A stretch of DNA of 64,000 nt from Obelidium mucronatum (GCA_025765595.1 JAIVFH010000018.1:186001-250000), one strand, 5' to 3'. Shown: positions 21,780 through 35,055, counted from the stretch's first letter. Made by a program: numbers and translations. Notes: a model not told the origin generated them from the letters alone.

Positions 21780-24700
21780 TTAATTCAGTTCTTTGCGATT
21801 CCTTGTTAAAATTAACAGTCCCTTTTCTCGTTCCTTCGGCTCAAACAAAAGACCATCGAGCATCCGCAAGCAACTGGATTGGCCCAACACGCTTCTACTG
21901 AAAACTTTAACAAATCAAATCACAGACAAAAGATCCAACGAACCTGTAGCACAAACGCTTCATAAATAAAACATCATCCAGTCCCTTCTTGAACTGCTTA
22001 TCTTTCTTCGCAAATTGTCCATCAACACCGTCTGAAGCAGCTGAATAAAACCTTGCAGTTATTGGATTATATCGCAAATCAAGCGATTCCAAATATCTTA
22101 GTTTCGAAATGTTAGAAATAGTGCTTTTGAACACATGAAGTCTGTTGTAACTCAAATCCAACGTCTTGAGAGATTGTAGATTGTGAAGTGGTGCAATATC
22201 CTCAATCTGTCTTTAGTTTAATTTCTTCGCCCAAGTTGAAAAACATGATTTTACTTAACCTTATTCTCGGACAAGTTCAAGCACTTTAAATGGTTTAGCT
22301 TCAAACAAAAGTCTTCTGGAATGGTATCGATTTGGCATCGTTTTGCAACCAACGTTTCCAAATTGTCGTACATTGTTAGCTGTGACATAAACTCTGATGG
22401 CAAATGCACATCAGAAATTGTCAAGGTCTTCAAGTATTTATACGAGTCGTGCCGGCTGGATAATGGGAGCGCAATTTTGAGACTGAAATCGATGTAACCA
22501 TTGAATACAATGCCGAACAGCGAATCAAAAAAAAATACCCAGAAGAGTGCCGCCCTTCGTCAGCAGTTATTTGCCCTTGCATATAGAGATCCTCAATTCC
22601 AACTGGGTATATTGTGTCGGGCTCATTCGCGTCGTTTTTCCGAAATAGAGAGTTCTTCCCCAGATTCAAACTTCTGAGTGTATCACACAGTAGCAGATTT
22701 ATGCAGCCAGGATTTTGAACACTATCTAATCTATTTTTTTCTGCATGAAGCTTTCTCAGACTTTTTGACTGGACATGCAAGATTGAAATCTCGTTTTGAT
22801 CTGTTTTATGAGTTTAACCAGAATTCGATAACACATTCCAGACTTATGCCTACCAATATATAGGCACTGAAGCTTTGCGAGTGCCGGTTCCTTTATATGA
22901 ATTGAACCGATTTGGTTTCGTGATGCATCCAGTGAATACAAAGATGGGCTTTTTGATTAAAGGGAATGAGAATAATAATAAAAAACACCAAAGAGACAAC
23001 AAAATACAAACTTACAATTCCCCCATTTCCAATCGCAGTTCCGTGAGACAGTTTCCACTGACATTGAGCTCTCTCAAGTTCCGCAAAGGAATCAAAGGTG
23101 TCAAATCCAAAAGACTGTTGTTTGATATGTCAAGGAACTTCAAGTGGGTTAAATGGCTCAGAGATGTTAAGTTTGATAATCTTTTGAGGATGATTAAGAT
23201 TTTTTCCATTTGCTATGCGATTCTATACCTATTGTTCTTGGCAATAAGCGTCGTTAAGGAGCTAGGGGCTCCATCCAAGTAAACAACTTCGTTGTCATTA
23301 ATCGAGAGCCGAAGGATATTCGGAGTAAAAAATGATAAACTGCGTAAATGGAAAAGATTGGAATCATCAAGATTGAGTTCCAACAGTGATGTCCATGTAG
23401 CGTTAGATGCTGACGTGCAAGGAGATATGCGTGCTTCCAGAATACTCTGTAAGACGGCTTTAGATTGGCTGGACACTTCGGAATTGACAATTGAAACCAA
23501 CGAGTTTTGAGAGTCTGGTACAGTTGGTTCAGCGTTTGTGAATTGAAAGTGCAAATTGACTTACCTTCTCTCGATAGCGAAGATTGAAATTGTGAGTGCG
23601 GCTGGAGCAGAGCAAAGTGCTGTAGTTGTTCATGATGTGGTTCTTCTCGGGCGGAATGCAGATGCTTCTGATTTGCCGAGTTGTTGGACGCGTCCAAAGT
23701 AATCTGCGGAACTGTAATTTGAGCAAGAGAGTCCATGGCATTATCAAGTTCATTTAGAAAGCTGATTCCTGATGGTGCTGTATCTTGGAAAGAAAGACCA
23801 ATCAGATCATGTCCCCAAGAGAAATTCACCTACCTAAAACATCTCCACGACCCTCCTCGTTGGGCAAATCATTGGACAGCCTGGGCTCTCCAACTAAGCC
23901 CCCTAATTGAGGGGCGGCATCATATAAAGCTGCCTCACTCGATTGGAGGCCATTTCTGTCATTTATGGCATGCACAATGATGGATCCAAAATCCGTATAA
24001 TCACGTTGGTCAAACGAGATATCGTCTTGAATCTCTTCAATCATGTATGATTTTTCGCTATTGAAGGCGGGTATATTCGTTTCTTCATCAGATTTGATAA
24101 TCCGTGAAGATGATGCCAGCAAATCCTGCTGCTTACAGGAATCTAGACTTTCCATCCCAGAAGCAGATATGCTTAGCTTCATTGAATCAGAGTCTGAGCG
24201 CCTTTCTTCCCAACACTGCTTCTCTTCATTATACATCATATTGCATTGAGCCCCCATTTTTTCCATAACAAGCGAAAACGCTTTTTTCGATTGCGGATTC
24301 ATGTTTCTAATTTCAAACAAGTTTTTTGGTTTGGATGCGGAAGACAAAGACGCGTTACTGAGGGTACTTGTGGTTGTTGTTGTGGTGGTGGTGGTGGTAG
24401 TGTTAGAGGAGGGTTCACCGTTTGCCGGAGCGCCTTTTTGAGCTGTATCCGACTCACTAACTGAATCGAAAATATCATCAATGTGTTCTGGGTATGGCGA
24501 CGTGGATGCTGTTATCGTAGCAAAGTTATGTTAAACCGATTGGAATAAGCAATTAAACTTACGCTGCCTCGCTAGACCGCTGCTGGCAGCCGTGCGTACG
24601 GCATCTTCTAACAGCTCTTTAGTGGCTGTGTTAAACCCAGGACCAAAGAGCGAATGCTTGGCCTCAGCGGTCGGTTCATCGAATATACTTTGAATACCAA

Positions 24701-24830
24701 GCTTCTTCATTTCGCCTTTGCATGGAGAGCTCTCTAAGCCTTTGCTTTTTTCACAGACAGAGTTGTTGCTGCCAAAGTTCCAGTGGAAGGACGACGTGGA
24801 GCTCGTATCACAAGAGAACATATTCTCCAT
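21780..24830 (-). CDS. Leucine-rich repeat protein, Nud1/Cdc11 (centriolin)-like spindle-pole or centrosome scaffold
   Basis: Start ATG at 24830, stop at 21780, many exons. The N-terminal third is Ser/Thr-rich, with a conserved-looking motif around FSLVMEKMGAQ then MMYNEEKQCWEE, which recalls the WVGN-like segment of fungal Nud1/Cdc11. The C-terminal half is a run of leucine-rich repeats (LTHLKFLDISNNSLLDLTPL, LKCLNLSENKVK, LESLDLRYNPIT) ending with CLRMLDGLLFEPKERE, a usual LRR cap. Nud1/Cdc11 anchors the mitotic-exit or septation network at the spindle pole. That role is inferred; centrosomal LRR proteins of animals and other chytrid LRR scaffolds are alternatives. A nine-to-ten-residue Thr run (GTT/GGT repeats at 24380-24405) is present. 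Internal introns were only partly resolved near 22250-22560. Confidence 0.62.
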
Positions 24831-24945
24831 TTATAATAAATAAATATCTACAAAAAACACATGCATACGATGAATATTATTATATTTGCCAACCATACCT
24901 TTTATAGAGGATTTTTTGAATGTCTAAGTTCCATTGTTCTCCAAA

Positions 24946-26142
24946 ATGAACCAAGTCGCCCCTGTCACAACAGGTTTTGACTAAGCAGACTCTGCTGTCT
25001 AATACTAAACCATTCTTGTTCAAACAGGTTTATCGATTCTTCCGGTCAATGGCGGTCCAGGCGAGGAGGCTGCCATTCCAGAATTGGATGAACACCCATC
25101 TGTCACATTGAGCGACTATGATTTGGGCGCTTCTAGCACTTCTTTATTGGTTCCGGGAGTTCAGAAACTAAAGGGAAATGATATGAGAAGGAAGATTGCG
25201 AAAGATTCTATTGCTTCGCTTGACAAGAATGGGGGGCACAGCGCGTTTTCGTCAATGTCTTCTGTAGATTCGTCTCGAACTTCATTAGACAGCCGAAATC
25301 ATTCACCGCAGCTGATTAAGCGAGCGACAAATGCGGATAGAGTGCGTCGAATGACGGGGGATTCTCAGGTGGGACCGCCGTTAACGCAGAACTACACTAT
25401 AGGTGATAGAAATGCCGGAATATCCCCTTCAAACTCAATCAAGTCCAAGAAGTCATATTCCAAAATGTCAAGCAATGAAAGTGTGACCTCCAATGTATCA
25501 TTGAATATTCCTGGGCCAAGATTTATGGATATCGTTCGAGACATACAGCAAAATCATCATGATTCAGAACATCCTTTGAGAGAAACTGGATCTCTCTCTG
25601 TGGGAAACTCTCCAAAAGGATCGATACGCTCTGGACTCTCACAAACCAGCAAAGACCAAGAGATGGAGGAAATGAAAATACGAGCCAGACAAATGCAGCT
25701 TCAGATTGATTTGCTGGCTGAACAAAATCGCCTGTTGTCGTTGGCTTTAGAGAAGGGTAAATCCAAGGGTAAACAGCGAAGGACGTCGCAAACCGCAAAA
25801 GCCGCTTCTTTGCGGAAAGGCTCTCTGGGATCCAGCAACTCGGACTTTTTCTCATCGCTGCCCAAAGATAATACAATTCAAACAGAATATGCCACAAAAG
25901 AACTATTCTTGTTCTATTCGCAATCTGTCGCGGCAAATGCGCCTGACGATGTTGTTAAGGCAGTCAACACCGAAATTCTCTCGCCAAAGCCGTCAATTAA
26001 AAAGAAGTCAACTCTCAACTCACCAGAGAGCACCATGCAAGAGCCACATATGGAACCACACCAGAAGAGCCAGACAATAACGAAAATCACACCAAAGCAA
26101 ACGGGATGGTCTAAATTCACAAAATTGTTCAAACGTCAATAA
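24946..26142 (+). CDS. Uncharacterised coiled-coil protein, tandem paralogue 1
   Basis: Exons 24946-24973 and 25028-26142 give about 380 residues. I do not recognise the family. The protein begins MNQVAPVTTGLSILPVNG and carries a motif near residue 35, VTLSDYDLGASSTSLLVPGV then QKLKGNDMRRKIAKDS. A long Ser-rich segment with likely phosphosites follows, then a predicted coiled coil (EEMKIRARQMQLQIDLLAEQ) and a basic aromatic end (GWSKFTKLFKRQ). The next gene repeats the same plan, so this is a tandem duplication. The gene is only 38 bases upstream of the second copy and precedes flagellar SPAG17. The basic C-terminus could be a membrane- or microtubule-binding tail; this is speculation. The short first exon with a phase-1 intron is shared with copy 2. 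Confidence 0.75.
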
Positions 26143-26179
26143 TAAAACAATAATTTTTCGATTGCAAATTTTCTTCACA

Positions 26180-27412
26180 ATGGAAGATGTGGTGAGCATG
26201 GGTCTCAAGTGTGAAGGTACTGCTCCAACTGTGTATCTTTACTGCCTGTTGATTCTTACCAAGTTTATCAGCATCCAAAACGACAGGCTGCGATGACCAT
26301 GAAGACCAGTCAGAAGCCGAGCGACCTTCCGTGATATTGAGCGACTACGATTTAGGAGGTTCGAGTTCATCGCTGTTAGTCGCTGGGGTCCAGAAGCTGA
26401 AGGCGACGGACATGAGGAAAAAACTTGCAAAAGATTCCTCTTCTGTTGAACAGGGAGGACCAGCCGAAAACTATTCGAGTTATTCTGTGGACTCTTCACA
26501 CCATTCACTTGATGGAAAAAAGGGGGTTTCTCCAAAAGTTGCCAAGAAAGGAAAAGCTGCTGTTACGCGTCACGATTCCTTGGATTCCAACAGTGCTGGT
26601 CACAGATTTGAAGGTGAAAATTCGCGAGCTGGATCGATTGGGGGGAGTAAAGATAATGTGAGGTCGCAACAAAGCTCCAACTCTTCCCTCATCAGAAGGG
26701 GCGAAATCAGGAGACAATCGAAGGATGGTTTTCCGATGGCCGCTGAAACATCACCAAGGGGAACAATCAAATCAATCAGTTCATCATCGTACCATAAAGA
26801 GTCTGAGCTGGAGCAAGTAAAATCTGTTGCCGCCCAAATGAAAGCACAAATTGAGCTTCTGATGGAACAAAATCGAAAGTTGACTTTGGCGTTAGAATCC
26901 CGCGACAGATACAACCCACATATAGCCATTCCAACAGCCCCAGAATTACAGCAGCTAGCATCTCTTGATTATGACTTTGCTTCTACACTTCAAAATAGTC
27001 CAACAAATTGCAAAGACCCACCTTTCAAACCTACATCTCCTCAACCATCGTCCACTCGTTCAAGTTTAGGGAATGCAAGTAAACCTCGTCCAAAGTCAGA
27101 AGTTCGAACTGATGATCTTGAGAAGCCAAAGCGTCATAGTAGGTATCCCAAGCATTCTTTTTTGAAGTCTCTGTAATTCTGCGATTCAATCTAGATCGCA
27201 CCCGAAGCAATGGAGATATTGAAGACCTTCAAAGAGAGTTCTTGGATGGACCACCTGTACCTGAAACAAATATGGGCGCTGGAAAAATCAAAGCAGTTAC
27301 TGAAAATGTTGTTCCTGATAACGGAACTTCTTCAGCTTCGAATGAACGAGAGTCAACCACCAAGAAAAAGTCCTCATGGTTCAAAGCAATTATTCAAAAG
27401 GGAAAAAATTAG
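26180..27412 (+). CDS. Uncharacterised coiled-coil protein, tandem paralogue 2
   Basis: Exons 26180-26216, 26287-27138 and 27195-27412 give about 369 residues. It shares with the preceding gene a tiny first exon with a phase-1 intron, the motif VILSDYDLGGSSSSLLVAGV and QKLKATDMRKKLAKDS, a Ser-rich middle, a coiled coil (VKSVAAQMKAQIELLMEQNR) and a basic aromatic end (KSSWFKAIIQKGKN). The last exon is only in frame if the GTAGGT donor at 27139 is used; otherwise the protein stops 36 bases later, so an alternative C-terminus is possible. Only the ends and the coiled coil are conserved, which marks them as the functional parts. No known domain is visible. It stops 72 bases before the SPAG17 start. 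Confidence 0.75.
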
Positions 27413-27484
27413 AAAATCCATAAGTAATGACATTAAAAATCCCACTTTCTTTTTTTAAATTGTTGACAATACTGGGCAATCACC

Positions 27485-30400
27485 ATGAGCAAACAACCAC
27501 AGACAAGTGGTTCAAAGGGGACTCCACCAAGTGCTCAGTCTGTAGCTGCTTCACTTAACGATGTAGGAATGATAATCAAGACCACGGCTATTCTTTTTGA
27601 CATGTTGCTTAGGACACTTGGACTACATTGATCTATGCGATTTTACCAGATGATAAGCTGGTGACAGGCGGAACACTCCAACCCGTGTACGATTCGATAG
27701 GTAGTGGCTATCGACAGAGATTTTCTATTCTTCAGAAATCAGATCTAATGGCGTGGGTAAGCAAGTAAAAAACTGGCTGCCAATCAACACAATTGACAAA
27801 CACCCAACTTCACAGCAAGCTGAAAACATCAAAATCGACGTTTGTAAGGAAGTAAAAACTGCTCTTGATGCTGCCAATGGAAACGAAAATGATATTCCGG
27901 ACAGTCTGTTGGCCAAGTTAATCAAAACTCGGTTGCTTTTGTTAAAACAAGAGGGAATTGAGGCCAGAAACGCGGCCAAAGCCCTTGCAGTTGAGCTGAA
28001 GGTTTTATTGACCGTTTCTCAATTGACATATAATGTTTAGGAAGCCCCAGCAACACCTGTCGCCTTGGAACCACCAAAGAATGCCAAAGCAGCACCACCT
28101 AAAGATGAAAAAGCAGGAAAAGAAAGAGCGAAATCTCCAGGAAAGAAGCCAACTGGAAAAGGTTTTGTTGAAAGTGGCTTTTGTGCTATAATTGAGAAAC
28201 TGTTGTAGACAAGAAAGCCCCCGAACCTGTTTCTCGGCCAGAATCAGCGTCGCCAGCAGAAATATCAAAAAGAAAAAATAAGTTGCGAGAAAAGGGAGCA
28301 AAGACAGATTCCAAAATCCAAGCAATTGGTGAGGTTTTCGTAAAAGTAACGCTGTATTGACGAGATCAATGATTAGATGATGAGCCACTTGACGGACCTG
28401 ATGCCTATATTCTCTTAAAAGATTTTACAAATATAGGTGTATTCAACGCTCTGATGGAAGAAAACGACATTCAAATTCACAACATCTTCCGTCTTTGGTG
28501 CCTTGAAGATCCACCAACACCAACTGACCCACAAATCGAAATCAGAACGCTGGATTCCGCTAGTGTGGCAGAATTGACTTCAATTAATAGAGTTCTCGTG
28601 GAAGCCAGAGAATGGTGTGTCAGCTCGAGCGATGACTCCTTGTGGAGAAACATTGCATGGAATTCAATTCAACTTGCGTCTGCTACAGTCCTTGATCCCA
28701 AAGAAATTTTTGATGCCGTGGCACTCAAACTTTATCTTCAACTGAAGCTACGTCGTGAATTCAAAGATTTTTACAACCTTGAGAAGATTGTCACAATTCC
28801 AAGTATTATGGATCTCAACACGCTTAAAACTGAGCTACGAAGCTTAGGCAACTTATTTGATTTGATGCCTTATATTATATTCCAGTCGATGGAAGTGGTT
28901 TTGGGGATTCTGGCAGAACAATCAATTCGATTTTTAAAGGCGGAAGAAGAAACTGATGTAGCCGGTGGGATGGAACCAGTTTCTGTGGGAATTATTGATG
29001 AAATGGGTCATTTAATTAATTATTTGGATAAAACATTGAAGCGGATGACATTGAATCGGGCTGAGAGCTGTGATGAGAATATGTATGACCATTTCATTTC
29101 TTCTTAATTTCCTTCAATAATTGAAATCCTTAGAAAAAGCACACGAGTCGGTGACTCGTTATCTTATTCAAAGCTTCTTCTCGGGGATCTAAATGCTTTT
29201 GGAATCAACGTTTCGGACCTTATTTCGAGTATTCAAGATAGTTACCCATCAATAAAACTGCAAGAATCGTTGAGACAGGATCGGCCATCTTCTATTTCTG
29301 ATCCGTCAGTTCTTCGACAAAGAACAGCAAATATGGATGAGCTGCGAAAGAACTCAAACTGCCATTTCAATGAAGCTGTAAGAGTTTTATTGCAGAATCA
29401 AATGGAGGAAATGCTCGGAGGTGGATTGAAGAGTAAAGTTGGTTGGAATTTAAATGAGTGGTCTTGGGCCGAAACATTGGACAGATCCACCTTGGCTCAG
29501 GTTTGTACAACGAGATTTTAAAATCAATAGAGTAACAGACAAATGAATACCAGCTTATCGAGGAGGCAAAAGTATCTCATCAGGTTGTAACAAGTAAATT
29601 TTGCGATAAAACAGGCAAACTGTTGGTAGCCCTGTCTGGATTTGGTGGAGTCGGCCAACCGATTCATCATGGAAATTTTCACCTTCATGTAGCGTAGTCT
29701 TAAGAGTATTACTAGTACTAAAAAAATTCATTAATTCAGGTCAAAACAAAAGTGAATTTTGGGCTGTTTCATGAATTGAATGATCGCTTCAAAAACCACT
29801 TGACGCTTCCGCCCAAAAGCAAGACCGACAATCGACCACCAATTTATTATTCAGGAGATAGTGTAATTGATAGAAGCGATAACTATACGGTTTTGTATCC
29901 TTCGGATGGCGGTCATGTAACAGTACACCGCGAGCAACATCTCAACTACAGGCAAGGTATGGTTCCGTGCATCTTTATTTAGTATTCTTTCATTAAAGAC
30001 TACATAGAAATAAGAACGAACTTGTTTCATGAAGGAAACAGTATAACATGGGCTTCGGCTACGCAATCAAAAGGCGGTCCCTACATCACAGCAGTTCTTG
30101 AAAACAGCATTGTTTTTAATATCTTGGAAAAAGAGGGTTGCCAATTTGTGACGCTTTCTTGCCCCGATGGTTTGATTGTAGAATTCAAAACAAATGGACA
30201 TATTGTGTTGAAACAAGATACAACCTTTGGAGCAAGTAATGTTGAAAACCCAATCCGTGGCCATTTTGTTAAGGAATTAAGTCGGGTTATTATGTTGGAT
30301 GTGAGGCTCTTGTTTTTTTTTTTTGGAAGCAGCAATTAACCAACACAGATAATTAGGGCACAGTAATTCGTTTACTTAATAACGGAAATAACGAAGTTAT

Positions 30401-31501
30401 GCTCCCTGACGGAACCACATCTATTTGTACCAAAGGCGTTTGGACGACGACAGGAAATGATGGCACAAGAATTCAAACAACAGCCATTGGAGAACAAACG
30501 GAATTGCTTCCTATTCGATTCGCCAAAGAAACCATAATTGCTTTATCAGAAACCATAGTTACAAGGGAAGATATGGTTGTCACTACAACAAAGAAAGACG
30601 GTAGCATGATTGCTGAGCATTCAGATGGGACTACCATTCACACCACTATGGGAGACAACGCGGTCCCGACTCTTATAACAATCGAGAAATCAAACTCCCC
30701 AAAAGTCACTATCAGAGAGTCTGGAAACAAAGTTACTCTTCGTTTGTTGGATGGAACAACAGTTGAACAAACCAACCAATCACAATACAGAATCTACAAT
30801 GTGGGATACAAAATCCAAAAAATAGAACGATATCTGATGTTTTTTCATTCTTTGAACAGGATATTCACACATTTGAATTTGAGGTAGCCGTTACCGGTGA
30901 TACAAAATTATCTATTCTTCATTCCAAAAAAGCAACCTCAGAGTCCCATATCAATTATGGCTTCAACTGGATTAATGGAACTTTCAACTCTACGGACTCT
31001 GTTGGCACGAAATTTTCAATAGATGCACTTGGATTCTGCGAATTTACTCGTACTGACCCCGTGTCCGACCATAGTTCAGACACAACCTCTGTTGATGGAG
31101 TGGGTAACTTTGTCCAGAGATTACTAGCAAGACCAATTTGTCGCCCACTTACAAGCCCTAGCAACCCACCAAAGCTATTCGTAATTGATGACGATGGATC
31201 GGGAATCCAACTCTTGCGTGATGTTGACTTAATTCCATACTTCAAGGACCAAATTAGAAATCCAAACACGGAAATTTTGGAAGACTGTAACCTTGGAGAT
31301 GGAACTGGAATACATGTGACAGTGATAGGAAAACCCCCCATTGCCAAAAAATTAAATTCAGGGGATCTGGTGTTTTATCGACAGGTGACAAACAAAAGAG
31401 GGCGAGATAAAACGGAAATCTGAATATTCTTTTGACAGCTTTTAAAATTTCCAAACACTGCAACACAGTCTCAAATCAATGCAGATTTGGTGAAAGAGTA
31501 G
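27485..31501 (+). CDS. SPAG17: SPAG17/PF6-like central-pair protein of the flagellar axoneme
   Basis: A large gene with about twelve exons, over 1,100 residues. The N-terminus reads TWTTLIYAILPDDKLVTGGT and a Lys/Pro/Ala-rich linker follows (KNAKAAPPKDEKAGKERA). The middle contains HNIFRLWCLEDPPTPTDPQ and a Trp-rich segment (GWNLNEWSWAETLDRSTLAQ). The C-terminal part has repeated beta-strand units of the form DGT-x-I/V with Thr runs (NEVMLPDGTTSICTKGVWTT; GSMIAEHSDGTTIHTTMGD), as in SPAG17. SPAG17/PF6 builds the C1a projection of the central apparatus and is needed for flagellar beating. The protein ends about 150 residues after these units, shorter than the vertebrate form. Its presence argues for motile zoospores. 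Short exons near 28040-28440 were inferred from splice sites. Confidence 0.85.
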
Positions 31502-31674
31502 CATTCAAAAGGAATAGACGTATCTCATTCTCCTTTTTTCCATAAGTCATCGAATAACAATAGGGACTTCCGAGTTTATTGAATGTACTTAACAATTCAC
31601 CCCAACAACGACAACACCCGAAAGAAAGATTCACTTTCAAACAAAGGACTTCCAACATAAACGCGCCTCATTGC

Positions 31675-32436
31675 TTATTTGTCTCCCAAAAGAGCCTCCT
31701 TCTTCGTTGCAACACGTTCAGCACGACGCTCACGAGCAGCCTTGGTACGGGTACGGTGAGCTTCAGCCTGGTCAGCGATCAACTTAGCACGAGTCTTGTC
31801 GGCCTTAGCCTTGTGAATGTATTCCATCAAAACACGCTTGTTCTTGAACACATTACCCTTGGATTTAAGGTAGAGAACGTGGTACATGTGCTTGTCGATC
31901 TTTCCAGATTCTCTGTATTTGCGGAGCAAACGACGGAGAACACGCTGACGGCGCATCCAGAGAACAGTGGTTGGCATACGAGCCTCGGCAGTACCGTGAC
32001 GCTTACCAGTTCCAGAGTGTCTTCCGAGACGCTTGGAGGCAAGGTGCTCGTTGACACGGAAACGGGATGGAGCGTTAGATGGCTTCTTGATGATGGCACC
32101 ACTCTTGACGAGCTTGGCGATTCCCTTTCCTGTTTCAACAGTAATCCCAGTTTAGCAATAGCCCTTCGATCCAAGAATAATACTCAACTAGAGTTCTCAG
32201 CAGCAAGGGCAGTGAGTTGAGCTGGGTCGAGCCACACCTTTCTCTTTCCACATTTCAAGACGGCAGCAGCAAGACGCTTTTGGGAGCGGAGGTTGGATCT
32301 GCAAGTGATGGCATCGTTAGATCACTTTAGGAATTCCATCATGCCACCCATCCTCCGTCTCAATACAATATCAGTCCGTTTCCGCAACATGAAGTGAATA
32401 AACTTGGGAAGAAGGTAATACTCACTCTTTGCCCAT
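31675..32436 (-). CDS. RPL19: 60S ribosomal protein eL19
   Basis: Exons 32436-32426 (MGKE), from 32298 to a donor near 32191, and from about 32128 to 31675. The frame reads [73 protein letters not shown] and [20 protein letters not shown]. It ends with a long basic helix ([18 protein letters not shown]). About 190 residues, normal for eL19, which spans the intersubunit bridge of cytosolic ribosomes. An unusually short first coding exon and codon bias to C-ending codons are typical of ribosomal-protein genes. The promoter should lie in 32440-32940, a stretch with no other convincing gene. It is convergent with SPAG17, 174 bases between stops. Confidence 0.95.
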
Positions 32437-32439
32437 TTT

Positions 32440-32940
32440 CTGATGTTTCGAACAAAGACAATGGAATGCCCAAAGAAGAGACAAATACAGTTAGTACGTC
32501 GTTCGAAACTGTTTCATATAGATAGCGAATATTCGATAGATCGCCCGCCAGTTCCAGCTGTAGTGATAACACCATGCATCTCAAGAGTTTCAGTATCTCC
32601 AGCTGTCCAAAAGTCCATGAGGACAACTAAAAGCCTTCCAGGTATTGCTACGCCAATTGCATTCCTTGATGCTGAGACCAGGGTGGTTTGATGGATCCGT
32701 GCGGTGGGGATGGGAGTGTGGTGGCATACGTTTTTCCGGTACGAAAAGAAAGCAAGATTGCCTCTCCACAACACAAATTCCCTCAATGAAAGCCATCTCA
32801 ACACAAAACGTGGATAGGCGGAGGCGCGATTTTTCATAGAGTGCGGGACGCAGTAAACTCATACGAAAAGACTTTATGAACCTCACTTCGATATAGCAGC
32901 ACATACACTCAAAAAACAAAAACAACACACAATAATGAAC
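32440..32940. other. Intergenic stretch between eL19 and F-BAR genes, no convincing gene
   Basis: Open frames exist on both strands (about 80-120 codons) but none shows a recognisable motif, and they overlap each other. The stretch probably holds the eL19 promoter and 5' UTR and the F-BAR 3' end. Confidence 0.5.
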
Positions 32941-32944
32941 TGAT

Positions 32945-35055
32945 TTAAATCTTTTCAACAAAGTTGCTGGGGAAAAGCCCTTTTCGTTTCTTGTCTTGCT
33001 CTGTAATGATTCCTTCCCACCATCTACACAAATGAAGTCAATTTAGGCCTGAAAAGCGGTGTCAAAACCAACCCATCTTCGTGCTGCGCAATGACAGGAA
33101 CAATTTGTCCTCTTGCTAGTGTGAGCTCTTCGAATGCCTGAGACTGATAATCATATAGAACGCGAACTGGCCAAGATTTATGTTAGATTTGGAGTAAGTT
33201 GACAAATGAAAAGTGAAGACCTTCGAAGAGAGCGGGTTGATCTTCGCTAAAATCAAACGGATTGTAAACGAAGCTAGCATCTTCTTCAACATGGGCAGTA
33301 ACAGTTGGCACCATATCACTCAAACCAACAGCAGCAGCAGGAGAGGCTCCACCACTACTGGTTGTACTCGAACTAACTCCATTTTTCTTGAAGAGTGATC
33401 CAAAAGCAGCTCCACCAGCAGCTCCGCCGGAAGAACCCTTCTTAAACATAGTCGCAAAGTTTGAAAAATTGGCCGACCCAGCACCGTTACTCATGGCTGG
33501 TCCGGGAGACATTCGAGTTTCGTCAGACCCAGTGGTATACGCACGGGGAAGAGTAGTGGCAGCTGCACGTTCGGATGTCCCAGTGTAAAAGTTGACGTAC
33601 TGCAACGGGGCTGGAATTATTGTGCCTGTCGAGCTAGAGTCGATAAAAATAGCTATATCTTTGGTGACGACACACTTTTCCAAAGAGCTTCGGATACGTT
33701 CGCAAGACTGTTTGATTTCAATCAACAAATTAGCACCAACAACAATTAAATTACCTCGTCATCCGCAACACACAAAGTAGAAACAATATTAGCGTAAGCC
33801 CACAGACGGCCTCTCAAATAATCAATTCTGTCTTCTTCTAGTTTTTGAAATTCCTATGTCATACAATATGGTTAATCACGATGAAACAAAAAGAACAACT
33901 CACTGTGCAAGCAACCCGATAGTCTTCTTCCCAGTGGGTATGCGCAGCACCAAGGCGCTCAATGCAACTCATGTACTCTAAGTCGTTTTGGTTGGCTTGT
34001 TGCTGAGCTTTCTCAAGTCTCAATTGATGCTGTTCCAATCATGTTAGCGCAGTATTTCGCAGTCGAAACTTAACTTTTTCCGCATCTTTGGGTGGAAGGT
34101 TAGGTTGGGGGACACTCAATTGGTTCACCTCCTGGCATTTTGAAACATATCGAGCCTTTGCCTTCTGGGCATTTGCGGTCATTGCAGCCTTGTTCTTTAA
34201 TCTGCGGTCAACAGTGGCATGATGCTGAAAACAGAGTATGGAAGAGGTTAAAAAACAATAATACATAAACATTGAACACAAGCATGAGCAAGCAAACACA
34301 TACATTCTTTCTAACAACTGCTTGAGTGGCCAAGAAATCAGACACAGGCTTCTCCAACTGCAAACGAATCTCATTGGCGATATCTAAATGGGCTCTTGCT
34401 GAAGTCTCCAATTCCGCTTTTACAAGATCCAAAGACTCTCGAAGAGTCCTAAAGAAAAAAATAACTGTGAGAAAGAAAAATTCAAAACATGGGATAATGG
34501 ATGGTAAAATCATTTGTTTGGAGATGAGTGTCTATAAATTGGCCTCAAGCAGGCGACCCCTTATAATTACTGCTAAAGAAATTACTTCTGGTGCGGAGGG
34601 GCAGTAATAAATGACTTCCAAAGACAGCCGTGTGTCTTGAAAACGTATGCGTCTCAATCGTAGGCCCTCAGATTTCGCAGGTTCCAGCAATCAAAGCCCA
34701 CAAAAGATATTGCTTATTGCGATCATCCACTGCCTCTGCGTGTACTTTCGAGCACCAGAATACTCCTGTGACTGATCAACGACTACCCACCCGATTTCCT
34801 CTTGGGTCGTGAACGCCTTCGCCAGCTTCGCGAGTCGCTTTCCGAATTCTTCTTCGATCGCAGCTCGTTCTTTGAACAAGGCAGCTACTTCAGCTGTGAC
34901 GTGCTTGCCGTTCTTCATGCGACCAATAAGGGCATCAAGTCCTTTGTCGGCATCACCCTGTTGTTTGCCTTTAGCCTACCTCCCACGACTAAATTACATA
35001 CGAGGCTACGCACCCAGAATGAAGTTGCAAATGCTGGCACTGGAGTCGTTGACAT
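32945..35055 (-). CDS. F-BAR and SH3 domain protein (Hof1/Cdc15/PSTPIP-like)
   Basis: Start ATG at 35055 (MSTTPVPAFATSFW), then, after an intron, DADKGLDALIGRMKNGKHVT and FKERAAIEEEFGKRLAKLAK, the classic F-BAR/FCH start. The helical domain continues (LRESLDLVKAELETSARAHL; VDRRLKNKAAMTANAQKAKA; YVSKCQEVNQL). A Ser/Gly-rich linker over 33230-33540 follows. The C-terminal SH3 domain reads VRVLYDYQSQAFEELTLARG then QHEDGWWEGI and GLFPSNFVEKI. F-BAR proteins of this class bend plasma membrane and organise the cytokinetic actin ring or endocytic sites, which is inferred from domain order. Many short exons separate the helices. About 470 residues are supported. A few junctions around 33060-33180 and 33850-34040 are approximate. 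Confidence 0.87.

Noticed and set aside
32590..32961. A 123-codon minus frame between eL19 and the F-BAR gene
   Set aside because: No recognisable motif, Cys-rich random composition, and an overlapping frame on the other strand.
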